From Cristatella mucedo (lineage: Eukaryota; Bryozoa; Phylactolaemata; Cristatellidae), in the NCBI GenBank assembly GCA_009760855.2, contig WPIO01000231.1, forward strand, positions 124,001 to 188,000: a stretch of 64,000 nucleotides of DNA, written 5' to 3'. Position 1 is the stretch's first letter; every line of letters starts with the position of its first letter. Below are positions 10,738-21,519 of the stretch, one piece after another. The position numbers and the translations under genes were made by a program. The notes beneath the pieces were generated by a model. It was not told the origin of the DNA. It did not search any database and saw nothing but the letters and a program-made list of their open reading frames with translations.

Positions 10738-11772
10738 TAGCATGTTATCGGCTGAAGTGCTTGCGTTGAATCGTTAAAGTTTTCTAATCTTATGACTTAA
10801 TATCATAATAATTTTTCACGTATAATATTTGGTTCGATATGTAAGAACCGGTCAATATGGCAGCAAGCAATATTTGTAGGAAAGAGTTTGAGTTGATTGT
10901 GTGTGGACGAAGAATCCTTCTACTTTAAAAAGGACGCTGAGTTTTTTCCTTTAGAGTTCGGCAAGACTACCTCTAGTTAAACTAACACTAATTATCACCA
11001 TTCTATCTCTGAAAAAGGCCACGCAGAGAAACGGATCTTTCGCTAGCTTCAAAAATTCCTCTCGCTATAAGATTTACATACTGGTATAGGTAAAGACGTG
11101 AGAACGATATGATGGATCAAAGTCAGCTCAGTTAAGTAAGATACCGCTGGCTGGAATAATGTTTGAGTCTAGCATCCTGACGCCCGAGGAGTGAACATGG
11201 ATTTATAGGCGTGCAATCGGCACGACCAATGTTACGACTAACCTTCTGAGACTTTCTGCAGAACAGTTAGGTGAAGTGCAGGCTCTACGATCTTGGTGTG
11301 CCTGCCCTAAAGATGGTACCTTTCTTCTAAGCTTGCTTTAAAAACACCAGAGAATCACAAACACCATCAAATCTCACTGTTTGAGGTTTGGGAGCTTGTC
11401 TAAGGCATATTTTTTTGCTTACGAAGCGATTCATCTCAGCTGCTGAGCCACGTGTGGAAAGAAACGCTGAAATTGCGTCCGAGAGCAGTTTTCGGGTGGC
11501 CCTTTGGGGAAAACGATTGAGAGCTAAGACCGAGGATTTCACTATCGCCAGGGATGCCCGAACAAGTGATCATACTTCAGTAGTTAGTAATAAATGTGGT
11601 TACAATGTTGATAGCTTCACCCAAGAGATATAGTCACATGTGGTTTTGCCAAATGACCTGTACACGCCAAAAGCCAATAAGTTAAGGATAGAGATATCCA
11701 ACTGATTGTTCTGGTTCACCCAAGGGCACATAGAAGGGTGAGAATATTGGTGTAGCAGTACAGGTACGTATA

Positions 11773-11955
11773 GTAATAATGCACTTAATAAAGCTCCCTC
11801 ACAGAGCTCAATCTCTTTCTAGGTGCTTTATATTTGCTCCAAAGGAAACACGATCGAATGGTGAGTGATGTCGTGCTTGATAAACAACATGAATAACAAG
11901 GTTAGGGGTGACATGCACAGGGTAAGCATGCAAGTGTGGTTAGTACTACAGTGTA
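11773..11955 (-). mobile_element. LINE-1F 3' end fragment
   Basis: Minus-strand 3' tail: a short TAATAAT, a degraded stem-loop (AAAGCTCCCTC...AGGTGCTTTA) and the 3' UTR up to the GGTCAGCATGCAAGTGTGG region. It is then cut within a short ACTACAGTG direct repeat. Confidence 0.8.
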
Positions 11956-12078
11956 CTTGGTACTACAGTGTGGCGGTGAGCTACAACTACAGCGATTGCT
12001 AAACTACGCCTTAAGCATACGATTCGCAGCCTGCCATCTCTAACAATTAGCCACTTAACTTGGAAGTCTTTCATGCAG

Positions 12079-12520
12079 CTAAATCCACGGTGCACTACAT
12101 CTTCTTTCCAAAAGGTTAAATATTTCGTACATAATTCTTGAAATTTTGGTTAAAATAAATGACGGATTGACTCGTGGTGCTTCCGAAAGAACCAAACACC
12201 AAGTCATTCTGAAGTCCCGGATCTTGAAAATTTGGCCGCCATGTAGCTTTATTGCTAGGTTCACACTTCAATCCTTGAACAAGTAAATATTCTCTGAAAC
12301 CAGCGGGTTTACCATTTTGCAAGATATCGGGTATATGAAGCTGCCCGTGCAATGGAAACTCCTTTCCTTGGCGGATGCTTTTCAAAGCGAACGTGGCTCC
12401 AAAGTGTAGAGCCACAGCCTCTACTTCATGGCGAATTTTCGTTCCTGTCAGCCCATCCCTAGTAACCCATAATAAAGTAATGAGAGTGTTCATGTTGTGA
12501 CTCTAGAAATCGTGGCTTTT
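12079..12520 (-). pseudogene. Unrecognised protein family U, copy d
   Basis: The minus-strand frame from 12493 (125 codons) reads LLWVTRDGLTGTKIRHEVEA, FGATFALKSIRQGKEFPLHG, PDILQNGKPAGFREYLLVQG, ATWRPNFQDPGLQND and then runs out of similarity. It is the cleanest copy of the QGKEFPLHG domain: no stop for over 100 codons, and copy b confirms the same order. The flanking block at 12655-12860 is shared with copy b as well. It may be a live exon of a larger gene, but no start, no end and no partner exons can be assigned from the sequence. Confidence 0.5.
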
Positions 12521-12959
12521 AAATTGTTCTAGCATGAGTTACCAGACAAGTAATTACAATCTGCTTCCTTGACCAGTCGAAGAGCAGTAATCCTAAGTTT
12601 GGTCGTTACATCGTATATATAGCCAAACTCCTCATACTTGTTGATGCAAAATTCTCATGAAACGGAAAGTTTCCTAGGTCCACCAAATGTTGCGCTTACT
12701 GATATTTGCGAATGTCTGATATGTCTCGGATCAAAACTCTCGACAGTAAATGCTGGAGTCTTTAAAGTGGAGATAGAGCTTATTCATCCATCTCTGCAAG
12801 AACAGTGCTTTTTTAATTGTTGATACTATTGCAAACATTAGCGACATGATACAGAATTACAAGCTTGTTTAACTCTTTTAATGCTGATTTTCTGCGTGGA
12901 ATTGAGGGACATGAGTCCACAAGGTATGCTGTCAACCCTAAGGATGTATCTCTCTGGTC

Positions 12960-14075
12960 TTGTTTATGTTGTTGAAAAAGACGCTAGAGTAACGATCGGC
13001 TAGAGCATAGCAATGATCGCTAGGTAGTGAGGTCACCTGAGAGTAGTTAAAGAGGTGTTCAATTTTAGAAATTAGCAGTTTTTGATTGTGCATCTATGAT
13101 TCAAAACGTTTTTACAGACGCTTGACAAAGCCTTTAGTAGGATCGATTTGGCCGATCTACAGTTATCTGTAGGTATCCACGTTAATGGGCAGTATCCCTG
13201 TCAATGGGCAGTCAGTCCGGATTTTTTGTGTCATTTGTCAAGCTTTAGCAGTCTATACCTATCTAGATAGTTTAGGACCTGTGGTACACCGCATACCAGC
13301 TAAGCAAGGGCCCACAGTGAGGATATTCAGAGTTGCTAAGTCCTCGAGCCGGCTACAGTTTGGTAGTTTGCATTCCACCAGTAATGACATATTTGAATGA
13401 GGATTGACCAATTGGGTCGAAGAAGATATTCCTGATTGGAAAGCATCGACTTCGAGGGTCTTTTAGTTTTGGGTTAACACAGGTGACTTTAGATGTGGTG
13501 AAGGTGTCATGCATTAGACAGAAGGATACCTCCATGAGGTCAGATCCGCAGACTTTGGTAATTATAGTGATGATTGTGTAGGAGAAACTTTTGATTAGAG
13601 GGTGACCATTGATGTCAGTAGGGTCACGCACGTGAGGGACAAGAGATTATGAGTTCGCGAGATATTCTGGGCTAAAGGCGTCAGAAGTCATCAAAAAGAA
13701 CTTAAAAATCACAGATAACAGAAAAGGTCTGTTTCTTGGACAGAAATGAAATGAGACCGAATAACTTTAAGGTAAAGAAGGACTTGGTAGCAGAACGGTG
13801 ATAAAGTGTCTACTACCAGCATCGGCAACTTGCAGTCGGATCAACTCCAAAGTATAAATTCAAAATACTGCTTCCTGGGGACCGCAAGTGGCTTACAATT
13901 GAATTGTGAGCACATGTTAACGGCGAATCAATCACCATTTTCGACTGTTATATGAGTGTGAGAAAAGAGATAAACTTGGTAGGGTTGCGTCACTTATGGT
14001 CTTGTGGTCAACCGATTTCAGCCGGGTCTAGGTCAAAGCGACTAGGGTTGATGTCATTTGACCGATAGCATCACT
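12960..14075 (-). mobile_element. LINE-1F 5' part: endonuclease and linker, degraded
   Basis: The minus strand resembles the endonuclease-to-RT region seen at 21520-22300 (plus) and 38440-38960 (minus). It reads DAFSPEYLA, VPHVRDPTDINGHPL (counterpart of GPTHIKGHTLD), GSDLMEVSFCLM and further linker sequence, with stops. Upstream (13900-14075) there is weaker similarity to the N-terminal endonuclease end. The RT that should follow is missing below 12960. Confidence 0.65.
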
Positions 14076-14079
14076 TAAA

Positions 14080-14990
14080 TCAGGTTCTTATTGCACATTT
14101 AACGAAATTTTCAAGGAATGGCAATAAGATTGTCCTCCAGGTTAAAGCAGGCCTGTTGATCAGCTTGTCGTTTGTTCGCACAGCAGTGAGCCGGCCGATA
14201 TCCTCTGTTTGTTCCGTGGGAGCTTCAGCCTCAGAAACAACTGCCGTGGCACCAGGAGGTGCCACGAGACTAGCCTTTGGATCTGCAACCTTTTTCGGCC
14301 CGGCGAAGGTGATGCTCATTTGGTCGTTCACGATCAGGTTGCTACAAACGACAACAGCAACGATGCCATAAGCTCGACCAGTCAGTAAGCCAGCCAACCG
14401 GCGACCAGCAATCGTGTGAAGGGCATCCATCAGGCAGACAGAGCTGTCAGGGCCACGGCCCACTGAACCTGGATGCAGCTTCCGGGGTAGGGTGACTGCT
14501 TACCAATATTGATAAGACACATCGAATAGATCATGCCTGAGCATTTAACTAAGCTGGATCGCGTATTTGCACGGAAAATAAAGCCGAGAAAACAGCAAAG
14601 CTCTGCCAAGCGGCAGAGCATCAAGCAACAGCAGTCATCCAGTTGTCAGAGGGTGCTCTGACAACTGGACCGATTTTGCGACTCCTGGCCAGTGCTTCAC
14701 GATGTGGCAAGCACAGCTATGTTGCCCCCAGCAGGACGGCACAGAAAGCAATCGATGCAGAATAGCAACAGAAATGAGCTGAAGACCAAGTCTGTGGCTA
14801 AAGTTGCTGCATTTTGAGCAAATAGGCCAGGCTAGTAACTGCCCAGTATCGTACGCACGGAGACGAACACAGTCAGCAGCAAAATTCCTCGAAGTAGGCC
14901 GTCTCTGCTGCAGTGGCTGTAAATTCATTCGGGTAATAACAAAGCTTTCTACGATTCCGGGTATACTAAAGGCGTGCACAGCATTTAACA
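14080..14990 (-). pseudogene. Unrecognised membrane-protein-like sequence M, copy 1
   Basis: I do not recognise the family. Minus-strand blocks, in order: ETAY/SRNFAADCVRLRAYDTGQ, then a hydrophobic stretch that is out of frame here because of one extra C near 14829, then a loop. After that a frame from 14463 to 14080 (127 codons) starts HTIAGRRLAGLLTGRAYGIV followed by AVVVCSNLIVNDQMSITF, which includes a membrane-like segment. It ends in an alanine-rich tail (VAPPGATAVVSEAEAP). A good donor-like TTGGTAAGC at about 14506-14514 (minus) and a conserved CCTGACAG suggest an intron. Copy 2 keeps the same residues, which supports a coding origin. Likely a frameshifted duplicate. Confidence 0.4.
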
Positions 14991-15545
14991 AAGTTTATTG
15001 ATATCACAAAATAAATCATTTGTTGTGCATTTTTCCTGACTCTAGAGTACTTTATTCAGGTACTTGTGGTCAAGTCTAGGTCTAAATACTCCTTATAGCG
15101 GTCGTTACATTTGGCAGCAAAATAACGACCCTAAGCAGACTGCCAGGCATGTAAAGCACTTGTAGACGAATCAATGCTTGGTGCCGTTGCAATAGCTGAG
15201 CCAGTCGCTTTATTGGAACTTAGTAGAACAACTATTGAGCGATATTGTTAGGCCCCCGTTTAGCTTACACCAGTAGTCGGCCTTTCAAGTAATTAAAACT
15301 CATGCTCAGCCAATTTTTTTTTATAGACGGACTGAATAGAAGCTGGTTGCTTATAGTCCTTTCCAGACAAGAGAGTTCACAAAGTATCAATGTGGGATAA
15401 CAAATCACTACACTCGTTCACACCAAAGGCATTTTCTTATTTTTGGACTGCCATTAAATATTGTCACAGACTTTGCCTAACTCGAGTGTACATAGTATTG
15501 TTGAAATAAATTGCAGCGACAGCGTAAGCTGCAGAGTATTTTCCT
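14085..15545. repeat. Direct duplication, copy 1 (partner 26445-27880)
   Basis: About 1.45 kb repeated in the same orientation 12.3 kb away, with small indels. Conserved stretches cover a minus-strand membrane-protein-like sequence and about 550 bases of non-coding flank up to the CTGCAGAGTATTTT at 15528-15541. The copies share two hairpin-rich spots, one with a perfect GCTCTGCC/GGCAGAGC repeat (14600-14619). Confidence 0.85.
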
Positions 15546-15774
15546 TGAAAATGTAGAGCGACCGAAGACCTAATGTCTTCAGATTTAAGCTAAAAAGATT
15601 TTGCAGCTAGCAAATAGGATTTCTCAATCTCCGGTTACAAGTCATCCCCTTCTACCAATCGAGCAATTCATCATTACAATTACTTAGTTATTCACCATAT
15701 TACTTTAAATCGTTACAATGATTCTTACTTCGGTAGCTCAGATCAGTCCTGCATGTCTTGTGGTAAGTGATTCA

Positions 15775-16965
15775 TTATCTTTTTGTTTTCCTCGATCTTT
15801 CGGCAGCTTTTGATAGTATTGATCCCCAAGTCCTTATTGAGGTCTTCTCATCTCGCCTGCACATTTCTGGCTCTGCATTGCATGGGTTTAGGACCTATCT
15901 CAGCGGGAGAGTCAGGAGTATTCATATAAATGGACAAAGATCATCCGAGGAATCTTGATAAAAAACTTGTCAAGATGGGGTACGTCAGGCCTCTGTGCTT
16001 GGTACAATTCATTAGGGCTTATACTATTTCTCTTGCCTTTGTGATTTCCAAGCACAATCTAGGCTTTCACTTCTATGTATATGACATTCCATTGTACTTT
16101 GTTTGATCCCTCCCAGCTCCCCAGCAAATCGAATTCTCTCACCTCGCTGTATGCATTGATGACAACCACACATGAATGGCAGCAAACATTCTTAAATTGA
16201 ATGAAGGTAAATCCGACTGACTAGCAAACCAAGTGTTATTCAGAAATTGAAAAAGCTGACGCTCAAATCGGCTCTGCCAGCATCTCTCCTGTTGAATCTG
16301 CACGAAATACAGATTGTATGTTCCAAAGGGAACTTTCATTAGACGACCACATCAGCTTCACAGTCAACTTTGCCTACTTGCAGCTGTATAACCTTGCCAA
16401 TCTTTGGGCTTCTTTAGCCATGATACAACATGTAATTAATGTGTCAACGCATTTATGACATCCCGCCTTGACTTCAGTAACTCACTGCTTGCTGGTCTAC
16501 TGGCTTATGCAATCAGATGCTTACAGTCACTACAAATATCTATACTTAGGCTTTCCCGTCGTGAGTTTGGAAGTGGCCATATCACACTATTTCTTGCAGT
16601 CCTGCACTGGCTATCGATCAAGCGACCTATTGACTTCAAGTTTGAGTCCCCACTCTCAGGTCCCTTGATTGTTTTGCTCCAGCCTACCTATCACATCTAA
16701 GGCCCCACCAGTCTAAGCATTGCACCACCTGCTTTTCAGAAGCTAGCTGTTTACCTATACCTCATACAAGCCACACGTTGTTTGGAGACTGTGCCTTCAG
16801 TTAGTATGCTCCCAACGCTTGGAACTCACTCCCAAAGTCCATTATTATATATGACATTCAAATCCTTTGGAGACCGTGCATTTAGTTCGTATGCTCCCAA
16901 AGCATGGAACTCCCTCCCGACCTGCGTCAGAACATCCCATGACTTGAGCATATTAAAGCTAGTGT
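15775..16965 (+). mobile_element. LINE-1F RT to C-terminus, heavily decayed
   Basis: Starts abruptly at [18 protein letters not shown] (RT block) and YLSGRVRSIHINGQRSSEES, then a stop near 15958. The FY.DD region near 16068-16100 is broken. Later blocks DFSNSLLAGLL, HITLF...LHWLSIK and PKAWNSLP follow in shifting frames. Two successive FGD.AFSSYAPKAWNSLP-type blocks (16780-16840 and 16860-16925) show an internal duplication or a second piece. Its counterpart is 60985-62360 on the minus strand. Confidence 0.82.
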
Positions 16966-19030
16966 AGGTCGTACCAATCGATCCTAACAAAGGCAAAGTC
17001 TAGCTTCTATACAAACATGGTTAAATCACAGATGCACAATCCTAATGTCGACGATCAACCATCTCCTCAACCGTTCCCAGATTAGCTCCTTACCTGCTGA
17101 TCCTAATGATGATCTAGCCAATCGCTTCTCTCGATTCTTTGAGCAGAAGATAGATAAGATCAGGGAATCCATCCCTGCAATGACAACCTCCCCACTAGAA
17201 TGCTGTTCCTCGGTTCCTGGCTGCACCTCAATGTCTGCATTTAAGCAGGTCACTAGTGATCTAGTCCTAAAGTTCGTATCTCAATCAAAGAAGACAACAA
17301 GTCCTCTGGACCCTATTCCCACTGTCCTGCTCCTACGTTGCATTGATCTACTGCTGCCATGCCTAACTAACATAATTAATATGTCTTTAGCCTCAGGTCA
17401 TGTCCCAGCACCTTTCAAAAAAGCTGTAGTCAGGCCACTTCTCAAGAAAGCTACACTTGACCAAGAGAACTTGAGCAACTACCGCACAGTTTCCCTTCTA
17501 CCAATCTTATCAAAGACACTCGAACGGGTCATGGCAGACAAGGTGAACTCATATATCGAAACTTGAAACCTTGCTAGTAAGTTCCAGTCTGGCTTTAGAG
17601 CTAATCACTCCACAGAGTCAGGATTGCATAGGGTATACAACGACCTAATTGGGAATGCAGACATGGGTAGAGTGTCGCTGTTGTTTTGCTCGATCTTTCG
17701 GCCGCTTTTGATACTGTCGATCACAAAGTTCTTCTAGAACGCCTCTCATCTCGCCTGGGCATCACTGGCACTGCTCTGCAATGGTTCAGATCCTATCTCA
17801 GTGGGAGACTCGAGTATTGACGTGAATGGTCAAACATCATCCGAGGTACATCTGAAATATCGGGTACCTCAGGGCTCCGGCCTAAGTCCGTTTCATTTCA
17901 TGCTTTATACTCTCCATCTTGCTGATGTGATTGCCAAGCACAATGTAGGCTTTCACTTTTATGCGGATGACTATCAGTTGTACAGCTTGCTTTGATCCCT
18001 CCCAGTCTTCGAGCACCTCAAATACTCTCAACACACTTGCTGCATGTATTAATGACGTCCGCTCATGGATGACAGCAAATCTTCTAAAATTAAGCAATGA
18101 TAAAACTAACTTACTAGTTATGGGCAAACCTAATATGATTCAGAAATTGAAAAGGCTTACGCTCAAAATTGGCTCTGCCAGCATATCTCCGGTTGAATCA
18201 GCTCGAAATCTAGGTGCCATGTTCCAAAGCGACCTCTCGTTAGACGACCACATCAGCTCCGCAGTCAAATCTGCCTAATTTCTGCTACATAACATTGCTA
18301 AAATTCGGGCCTGTTTAGATAAGGATACCACGCCCAAGTTGGTCCATGCATTTTTGATATCCTGTCTTGACTTCTGCAACTCACTGCTTACTGGCCTACC
18401 GGCATGCGCGATCCAGCGATTGCAGCTGGTGCAAAACTTTGTAGCTAGGTTTGTCTGTCGCGATCGTCGCAGTTGCCACACCACACCACTTCTCGCCTAC
18501 CTGCATTGGCTACCAGGCAAGCAACAGATTGACTTTACGGTTTTGTCGTTCACTTTTAGGTCACTTATTTCTTTGGCTCCAGCCTATCTCTCAGATCTAC
18601 TCCTTCAACAGGCCAAGCATCGTACCACCTGCTTTTCGGAATCCAATAGTCTACCAATTCTTCGTATAAACCTCAAATCCTTTGGAGACCATGCATTTAG
18701 TTCGTATGCTCCCAAAGCCTGGAACTCCCTCTCGAATTGCATGAGATTATTCCCTGACTTGACAACATTTAAAAAGAACTTTAAAACACCTATTTAGGAC
18801 AGCATTTAGTGGGTCCCTGTGATTCGTCCTTCATGTGCTTGTGCACACTGACATTGTGCATGCTGCCACTAACCAGACTTGCATGCTGACCCTGTGCACG
18901 TCACCCTAACCATGTTATTTATGTTGTTTATCAAGCATGATATTACTCACCATTCAATTTCACTTCCCGTTGCAGAAAATGCAATGCGCCTAGAAAGAGA
19001 TTGAGTTCTCTTAGGGCGCTTTATCAAGTG
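16966..19030 (+). mobile_element. LINE-1F, longest RT copy
   Basis: The fullest RT copy here. An open frame of 173 codons (17045-17566) reads NRSQISSLPADPNDDLANRF, KKTTSPLDPIPTVLLLRCID, FKKAVVRPLLKK and SNYRTVSLLPILSKTLERV. It ends in TGA just before the SKFQSGFRANHSTE block. The RT goes on through frameshifts: DLSAAFD near 17690, FYADD at 17957-17971, NDKTNLLVMGKP, and an open C-terminal frame (18339-18797) with CNSLLTGLPACAIQRLQLVQ, LHWLPGKQQI and YAPKAWNSLS. The 3' stem-loop lies at about 18985-19022. The endonuclease domain is missing. With at least four disruptions it cannot move itself. Confidence 0.92.
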
Positions 19031-19052
19031 CAGTATCAGTATTTTTTATATT

Positions 19053-19375
19053 ACGATATCCACTGATTTGACAACATTTAAAAAGAAATTGAAAACGCAC
19101 CTCTTCAGCTCAGCATTTAGTGGGTTCCTGTGATTCGTCTTTATATGCTTATGGGTGCTGACACTGTGGATGCTGTCACTCACAGCACATACATGCTGAC
19201 CCTGCGAATATCATACTTAGCCATGTTATTGTTGTTGTTTATTGAGCATTTTACCACTAAACATTCGATTGTGATTCCTTTGCAGCAAGTCTAAAGCATG
19301 CAAAAAAGATTGAGATATTTGAGGGTGCTTTATCAAATGTATTATTGTCAGTACTATTCTTACTATATACATTTT
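19053..19375 (+). mobile_element. LINE-1F 3' end, diverged
   Basis: Follows directly after the previous LINE: TTTAAAAAGAAATTGAAAAC (end of ORF2), the AGCATTTAGTGGGTTCCTGT block, the 3' UTR, a worn stem-loop and a short ATT tail near 19340-19370. It is a second insertion, more diverged than the first. Confidence 0.8.
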
Positions 19376-20814
19376 GACAGTGGAGATTTAAGAAAATACC
19401 CCTGATGGATGCTGATAAAGTGAAAGGTTGCTGAGATACACGTTTATAGAAGGGCAAATCAAACTGATTTATCGGTGCTTCAAAGGTGCCCGAAATTACG
19501 ATGTTCCCAAAATGCAACACTTTCAGTGGTGAGAATATATCTGCAACAATAAATAAACTGTTTCACGTGTCTTAAAAATTGGTAAGAAAACCGAAGTAGA
19601 AGCTTACATAAGTTATTACAAATACGGCTAACTCAGGTCTGTGCTATTTTTGAAAATTTTTATCGACTAGCAGACCATAGAACACATAACTATGTATGGT
19701 TATGTCTTAATCACCAGGATGAACCAAGTCATTATGCCAGCACTGCAGGTCTATCAGGATGTTGTACATAATTACAAAACAATTGTTTAGCTAAACAAAA
19801 GAATTTATGCAGCAGAGGTATGCCTACAGCAAGAATGCATATGGCAGGCTCCAGTGCATTGCTAAAGCTAACTTCCGAATGGTTGGAAGTAGAGCTTACC
19901 TGCCTCCACTTGAAACTATTACAGTCGTGAAAATGCATGAATGTATGACTGAGCCAACGATGACGTTCGACCGTCGTCCGATAAAACTTATACAAATAGC
20001 CCAGTAACGTTAAAGATAATTGTGGATACCTGCAAGAAAGAATAAAAATTCATGAGAAGCAAGCTATGATGCTACAATCTCTAGCAAAAAAAGAGCTATT
20101 TGAATATGACAAAAGAACGACTACAGGTTACTTACTGATGCCTGTAGCACATCAACGTTGAACGTGTGCAGCCAGTGTGACGTTTTAGGCAGCTTAATTA
20201 GCATGGCCACAATTGGAATAGGTCCATGCTCAATTCTTTCTTTTCGCCGAGCTGTAGACATTACGATATGACACTTGGCAAAGACATATGCAAACAGCTA
20301 GGTGGCGCGACTGAGCAGCAGATATGCTGCATACACTTACCTTCGTCTCTGAACCGGAGTAAGTTTCGACTCTTGGCCATGTAGCTTGAAAGTTGCCTAG
20401 CGACAAAGGACCGTAGGATGGTTACCAAAAACGCAACAATTATTAGACAATTAATTTTTACTTTTGGCAAAACAAAGAAAAGAAAAAGAACAATCGACTA
20501 ATTAAAAGAGGATCGATTAATTGCTGTTTTCTATCTCATTCAGATAATACAGAGCAGTAGCCTAGTATAGCTCTACATAATCGTAGATCGGCATACTTTC
20601 ACTGGGAGAGTTTACTGTGCAATAGCTGTCGACTGTTGGCTCAATATGCAAAATATATCAGCTTCAATGCCAACAAAGATATGAAAGTGGGGAAGTCAAT
20701 GCACATAGGACTAATTAAATACCTTATTACAACTAAATATCATAGCATATTCCATGTACGTACTGTAATCAGTCAAATATCAAGACAATCAAAACGTTCA
20801 CAGCAGCTAAAAAA

Positions 20815-20990
20815 CCACATTGTGGGGCCGAGAGGGCTTTCTAGGCAAGGTGGTTGCTTTTTACGTCCTCGATACCGAGGTCTTGAGTTTGAATCCGGCG
20901 GCAGGCGATCCTTTATTGCTGCTGCAAGCGGAGGTGATAGCTGTTAAGACTCTTCTGTCACTATACCAAAGGGGTTGTTAAGCAGCTAGT
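20815..20990 (+). mobile_element. tRNA-derived SINE, family S1, diverged
   Basis: CTAGGCAAGGTGGTTGC (A-box-like), the CGTCCTCG/CGAGGTC hairpin, GAGTTTGAATCC (B-box-like), then the GCTGCAAGCGG and CTCTTCTGTCACTATAC body. The inverted duplicate is at 59030-59170, so the SINE predates that duplication. Confidence 0.68.
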
Positions 20991-21215
20991 ATTTCTTTTA
21001 TCACCCAAAATACAGTCTTCTAAGAGGTAAGGAAGCGCTTGCACAGTATAAATGATGCGACAAATCAGACAAGCATTGATTATAAATTATCAATACTTCC
21101 AGAAGGCTGCATACAAACGTGGTATAACTTTTCGACTGCGAGGCCTGAACTGTATACTTTCATGAACTCACGAAGACCGACGAGACCTTTTTAAATTCGG
21201 GTTGGAAGCACTCAC

Positions 21216-21519
21216 GTTCTTGACCAAGACCTAAGCACCATTTACTGCAACATTTTATTCTCTCATTCACTGCCTATCTAACTACTTGCTCTACTTACAT
21301 GCTTCTCCTTTGCCCCAGCTTTGGCCTAGGTGTGCTCACGGCCGAATAACCGATTCTCTTTGGTAATGGTAATGGCATGTGTACATTCCTCATCGGCAGT
21401 GTAAGCGAGTCACGAGGCCTGTGACATGGGCAGAGTTATGGCAAACTTAGTTACTCTGCGAGATTTTCAGCATTGTCTTTGGAAAGCAATTGGGACAAAC
21501 TTATTGAGGACAATCCCTG
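21216..21519. other. Unassigned spacer
   Basis: No gene or known repeat seen between the end of the inverted duplication and the LINE endonuclease. Confidence 0.3.

Larger units (their letters stand above)
9578..12870. repeat. Tandem duplication array, copy 2 (partner 4200-8110)
   Basis: Second copy of the family-U unit, with the same block order as 4200-8110 plus two later insertions: an S1 SINE at 10570-10737 and a LINE-1F end at 11773-11955. Its first 700 bases (9578-10290) also occur inverted at 33265-33845. Confidence 0.7.
15490..21215 (+). repeat. Inverted duplication, left copy (partner 58790-62620)
   Basis: Successive blocks match the minus strand of 58790-62620 in collinear order: 15530-15775 with 62600-62350, a LINE RT (15775-16965 with 62360-60985), 20100-20450 with 59900-59570, the S1 SINE (20815-20990 with 59170-59030), and 21100-21215 with 58900-58790. 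The left copy is longer mainly because of LINE material at 16966-19375. Divergence is much greater than in the 2.1-kb palindrome, so this is an older event. Confidence 0.7.
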
